Shown: in pieces, positions 62,201 to 64,000 of the stretch | How positions within the stretch are numbered: position 1 is the first letter of the stretch | Layout of the letters: each line of letters starts with the position of its first letter | Assembly (NCBI GenBank): GCA_963782255.1 | Contig: CAWAIS010000001.1 | Span: 3,658,001-3,722,000, forward strand | Reading direction: 5' to 3' | DNA: 64,000 nucleotides | Source of the DNA: Roseiarcus sp963782255 | GTDB lineage: Bacteria > Pseudomonadota > Alphaproteobacteria > Rhizobiales > Beijerinckiaceae | Notes under the pieces: model-generated | The model's database searches: none | Told to the model about the DNA's origin: nothing | What the model saw: the letters and a program-made list of their open reading frames with translations, nothing else | Position numbers and translations under genes: made by a program

Positions 62201-62536
62201 TTCGATTATGCCGCCGCGACGATCGCCCGCGAGCCCGCGCCTGCGGGCCTGCCGACCGTGGAGCGCCGTGACGAGCTGCTGGCGCACTTCGTAACCGCGG
62301 CTTCGGCCAGTTTTCTCGAAGGCTATCGAAAAGCGGCGGCGGCGGCCGAGCACAAATCGGTTCCCAATATTCGGTACGCGAAGGCGCTGATCGAGCTCTT
62401 CCTGATCGAGAAGGCGGCCTACGAGATCGGCTACGAGGCGGGCAACCGTCCGACATGGATCGGCATTCCGCTGCGGGGCCTGACCATGCTGGCCAAGCGG
62501 CTGGTGACGCGCCGGCGGGAGAAGGTCGATGCGTGA
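59216..62536 (+). CDS. treS: Trehalose synthase / maltokinase fusion (TreS-Pep2)
   Basis: The 1106-residue fusion first isomerises trehalose and maltose (TreS, GH13_16; to about residue 560) and then phosphorylates maltose to maltose-1-phosphate (Pep2/Mak; from about 600), the substrate of GlgE. TreS features: WYKDAVVYQVHVKSFFDSNNDGVGDLPGL, LLPFYPSPRRDDGYDISDY, VVNHTSDQHPWFQ, GVDGFRLDAVPYL (nucleophile), MLLAEANQWPEDV (acid/base), FLRNHDELTLEM. Maltokinase features: NTSLILGDIAVVKIIRRVQVG, RTRVHGDFHLGQILVAGDDAILIDFEGEPSKSLAERRAKGSPLRDVAGLLRSFDYA with HGDFHLGQ and DFEGEP. Both active sites look intact. Confidence 0.96.
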   Translation: MTRRSRAARPLASEPLWYKDAVVYQVHVKSFFDSNNDGVGDLPGLTEKLDYIAALGATAVWLLPFYPSPRRDDGYDISDYLDVHPEYGTIQDMRRFIAAAHARGLRVITELVVNHTSDQHPWFQRARRSKPGSAFRRFYVWADDDRSYPDARIIFTDTEKSNWSFDPVAGAYFWHRFYSHQPDLNFDNPRVLLSVLGAMRFWLDLGVDGFRLDAVPYLVEREGTDCENLPETHAVIKRIRAALDKAAPGCMLLAEANQWPEDVKEYFGAGNECHMAFHFPLMPRMYMAIAQEDRFPITDILRQTPEIPDVCQWAIFLRNHDELTLEMVTDAERDYLWETYAADRRARLNLGIRRRLAPLLERDRRLIELMNALLLSMPGTPVIYYGDEIGMGDNIFLGDRDGVRTPMQWSFDRNGGFSRADPARLVLPPIMDPVYGYQAVNVEAQASNPHSLLNWMRRMLAVRQRHRAFGRGRLRLLTPDNRKILVFLREFESEDSEETILCVCNLSRMAQAVELDLAQFAGRTPVDLLSGSVFLPIEQTRYLLTLPNHAFYWFSLAKNKAMPAWRVPPSEALPELVTLVMRNEIGELLASEPRRVIEQEILPPYLALRRWFAAKDRAIRSISIARADVMRGRSRDFFVLFEFGVAMDGRQDHYFIPAGIVWDDEKPSAIVQQLALARVRRHRRMGFLTDGFAVDALPAAVLASLAAGRVEKLSEGEVRWLATSQEIPTVPPDTEIRRLSAEQSNTSLILGDIAVVKIIRRVQVGRHPQTEMTRYLTEHGYANSPALFGEMVRVDADGTPQTLIIAERFVRNQGDAWQWTLDKVRLGIHAAAFAEADLDAGREAIATYQSFAAVMGKRLGELHAVLAKPTDDPAFMPERVEADETKVWAKAACQELDRAVQTLQNFTAWQGDAEPAAAKELIAMRDPLGDKIRELAEAGVGTLRTRVHGDFHLGQILVAGDDAILIDFEGEPSKSLAERRAKGSPLRDVAGLLRSFDYAAATIAREPAPAGLPTVERRDELLAHFVTAASASFLEGYRKAAAAAEHKSVPNIRYAKALIELFLIEKAAYEIGYEAGNRPTWIGIPLRGLTMLAKRLVTRRREKVDA

Positions 62537-62587
62537 CCAGCGGCCGATAAGCGAGGCTGCGATCGAGGCCCTGGCGTAGGGGAGGCA
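62530..62587 (+). pseudogene. Vestige of glgB (1,4-alpha-glucan branching enzyme) start
   Basis: ATG 62530 overlaps the treS stop and reads MRDQRPISEAAIEALA, then an in-frame TAG, then GRHGDD. The EALxxGRHGDPF pattern is how many alphaproteobacterial GlgB proteins begin, and glgB is the usual third gene after glgE and treS. After these 20 codons no branching enzyme sequence follows. This is therefore most likely a remnant of a deleted glgB. The identification rests on a short match and on gene order. Confidence 0.55.
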
Positions 62588-62968
62588 CGGCGATGATAGA
62601 GCGCCGCAAATTCCAAGCGGCCGCCGCCGCGCGCCCGCAAATGCTCGTCAAGACGCCCTTCTGACGATCAACTCATGCCAGACCGCCCTCGCGCGCTAAC
62701 GACTGGCCCTCGGCGACCACGGTGTGAGAAATGCAGGCTAGTGGACGGGAGGGCTGCCTTCCAATGGCAGCGTGGGGAACGGGTCAGATCGACCCCTTGG
62801 TGCCGTTCTTGGTCCGGTCCCGGTACGGAACGAATGCGCAAAAAGGGTCGTACGCAGCCGCGGTGGCAAACGGGCCAAATCGACGCCACGGCTTCATACT
62901 GACCCGACGCTATGGACACTGCGGCCGCGTGAGACCATCATCGACGACGCCGGTCTGAGGAATCAAGG
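62588..62968. other. Intergenic region without recognisable gene
   Basis: About 380 bases between the glgB vestige and the cyclase fragment. A 24-codon frame at 62593 (MIERRKFQAAAAARPQM) and a 75-codon frame at 62675 have no ribosome-binding sites or family resemblance. Two similar blocks, gggtcagatcgacccc (about 62779) and gggccaaatcgacgcc (about 62873), hint at an eroded repeat. The promoter of the cyclase gene should lie near the right end. Confidence 0.4.
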
Positions 62969-63333
62969 ATGGATGTCGGGGTCTGGCTGCGGGACCTTGG
63001 TCTTGGGCAGTATGAAACGCTATTTCGTGAAGACGACATCGACGAAACGGTGCTGCCGGAGCTGACGGTTGATGACCTGAAGGATCTGGGCGTCGTCTCC
63101 GTCGGCCATCGGCGCAAGATCATTTCCGCGATCGATGCGCTGAACGCTCCGTCGGCCGCGCTCGCCGACGCCGCCGATCGGCGGCAGCTCACCGTCGTGT
63201 TCTGCGACCTCGTCGGCTCGACCGCGCTGTCGGCGCGGCTCGATCCCGAGGACATGCGCCAGGTCATCCACGCCTATCAGGACGCCTGCTCGGGCGTTTT
63301 GGCGCGCTATGACGGCTTTGTCGCAAAATTCTT
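62969..63333 (+). pseudogene. SAM-domain adenylate/guanylate cyclase, disrupted by IS1595 copy C
   Basis: The visible 121 codons read MDVGVWLRDLGLGQYETLFREDDIDETVLPELTVDDLKDLGVVSVGHRRKIISAI (a SAM domain) and then the start of a class III nucleotide cyclase domain: RRQLTVVFCDLVGSTALSARLDPEDMRQVIHAYQDACSGVLARYDGFVAKF, with the metal-binding Asp in FCDLVGST. The IS begins at 63334 within the codon after VAKF. Proteins of this type normally continue with an AAA/TPR region of several hundred residues, which should lie beyond the IS outside the window. Confidence 0.88.
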
Positions 63334-64000
63334 CCTGATTACGCGGCAACGTCAGCCAGTTTTAGCAAGCGGTAAGGCATCGGGAGGGTCCTCAGCGCAA
63401 CGAATGCGAGGCGGGGGATCATGGTTTCGAGCTCGTATCGGCGATTGAATCGATATTCGAACTCCGCGAGATATCGAGGGACGTGTTTTTCTCCTACGGC
63501 TCGGTAGGTCCCGACGAGGGCGGCTTTGATATTGCCCAATGCGGTATTGACCCATTTGAAAGCAGGGGTGCGAACCGCTTGCTTGCCGCTTCCGGTCTTT
63601 ATTGAGGTGTGCAGGCATCCGGCTTGGGTGACGGCGGCGAAGCACGCCAGGCCGTCGGAGACGATATTGGCGCCGGGCCTGAGCGCGGTGCTTGCGAGTT
63701 TTCGGATCGCAAAGCTGCTGAAGGCTTTGACAGGCCGAAGGATGATTTGATCTGGCTTGCCGTCGTCGGTTGTCGCGACCGCAGCGACGAACGGCGTCTT
63801 GCCTGTTGCGCCGCGCCCGCGGCGGCCGGACCGGGCGCCGCCGATATAGGCGTCGTCCATCTGGACGTTGCCTTTCAAGCGTTTGCTCGCGTTACGCTCC
63901 AACATGACTTGAGCGAGCTTGTGCTTCATCATCCAAGCAGCCGTCTGGGTGACGCCAAGGCGTCGACCGAGTTCGATACTGGAAATGCCCTTCTTTGATT
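63334..64000 (-). mobile_element. IS1595-family element, copy C (cut by window end)
   Basis: The left end cctgattacgcggcaacgtcagc is identical to copies A and B, and the sequence matches them to the end of the window at base 64000. The preceding 8 bases are aaattctt, the likely target; the other copy of the duplication lies outside the window. It interrupts the cyclase gene. Confidence 0.95.
63339..64000 (-). CDS. IS1595-family transposase (copy C, 5-prime end outside window)
   Basis: The visible part is the C-terminal 220 or so residues of the same transposase as copies A and B. The one difference I find is TSIKT in place of TSKKT (base 63601: a where A and B have t on the plus strand). The DDE residues in VQMDDAYIGG and the later regions are unchanged, so the enzyme should be active if the rest is intact. 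Confidence 0.93.
   Translation of the reverse strand, partial: SKKGISSIELGRRLGVTQTAAWMMKHKLAQVMLERNASKRLKGNVQMDDAYIGGARSGRRGRGATGKTPFVAAVATTDDGKPDQIILRPVKAFSSFAIRKLASTALRPGANIVSDGLACFAAVTQAGCLHTSIKTGSGKQAVRTPAFKWVNTALGNIKAALVGTYRAVGEKHVPRYLAEFEYRFNRRYELETMIPRLAFVALRTLPMPYRLLKLADVAA

Overview
The window is a high-GC chromosomal segment from an alphaproteobacterium, most likely of the order Hyphomicrobiales (Rhizobiales). This is inferred from a GcrA-type cell-cycle regulator (a family confined to Alphaproteobacteria), a RegB/RegA (ActS/ActR) redox two-component pair, glnD, rsmI-yraN-gshB gene order and the style of the insertion sequences. No rRNA, tRNA or CRISPR array was recognised. The sequence is a mosaic of intact housekeeping blocks and IS-rich blocks in which genes are broken, nested and fused.

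Housekeeping blocks. Positions 1-2307 hold yciB (partial), ftsY and an RluA-type pseudouridine synthase. Positions 3435-6294 hold small conserved genes, an FMN-dependent alpha-hydroxyacid oxidase and a GcrA-family regulator. Positions 7178-13182 hold a class III aminotransferase, a complete basic or polar amino acid ABC transporter (binding protein, two permeases, ATPase, with a strong hairpin after the binding protein gene), dps and thpR. Positions 21758-31248 hold yebC, alkB, grpE, glnD, gshB, yraN, an orphan nucleotidyltransferase, rsmI and a divergent LpoA-like lipoprotein. Positions 33305-38743 hold an AraC regulator, a 2-hydroxyacid dehydrogenase, an SH3-domain secreted protein and regB/regA. 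Positions 45137-47904 encode a periplasmic molybdenum hydroxylase of the isoquinoline oxidoreductase type. Positions 56310-62536 encode the GlgE pathway: GlgE maltosyltransferase and a TreS-maltokinase fusion, followed by what looks like a vestige of glgB.

Mobile blocks. Three near-identical IS1595-family copies lie at 18328, 31412 and 63334 (the last cut by the window end); another IS1595 relative with a frameshifted transposase is at 2310. A group II intron lies at 14931-16917. Between 38764 and 44915 there is an IS481, an abutting ISAzo13 element, a resolvase remnant, a frameshifted IS1380, and IS630 and IS6 fragments. Between 48836 and 54484 there is a three-level nest: an IS6-family transposase gene is split by a second group II intron, whose reverse transcriptase gene is split by a 2.9-kb element carrying DUF5372, DUF6788 and a large serine recombinase. 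The two intron edges can be placed to the base because removing it restores the IS6 reading frame. An IS110 element follows.

Broken host genes include a low-GC restriction-modification gene with an internal deletion (19568-21654), a TPR protein with three frame changes near a poly-glycine tract (13327-14007), a GFA-type gene, a zinc-type alcohol dehydrogenase fragment, a nucleotide cyclase cut by IS1595, and the glgB vestige. Long housekeeping genes (glnD, glgE, treS-mak) are open throughout, so the many frameshifts are more likely real decay than poor base calling, although that cannot be proved from the sequence alone.
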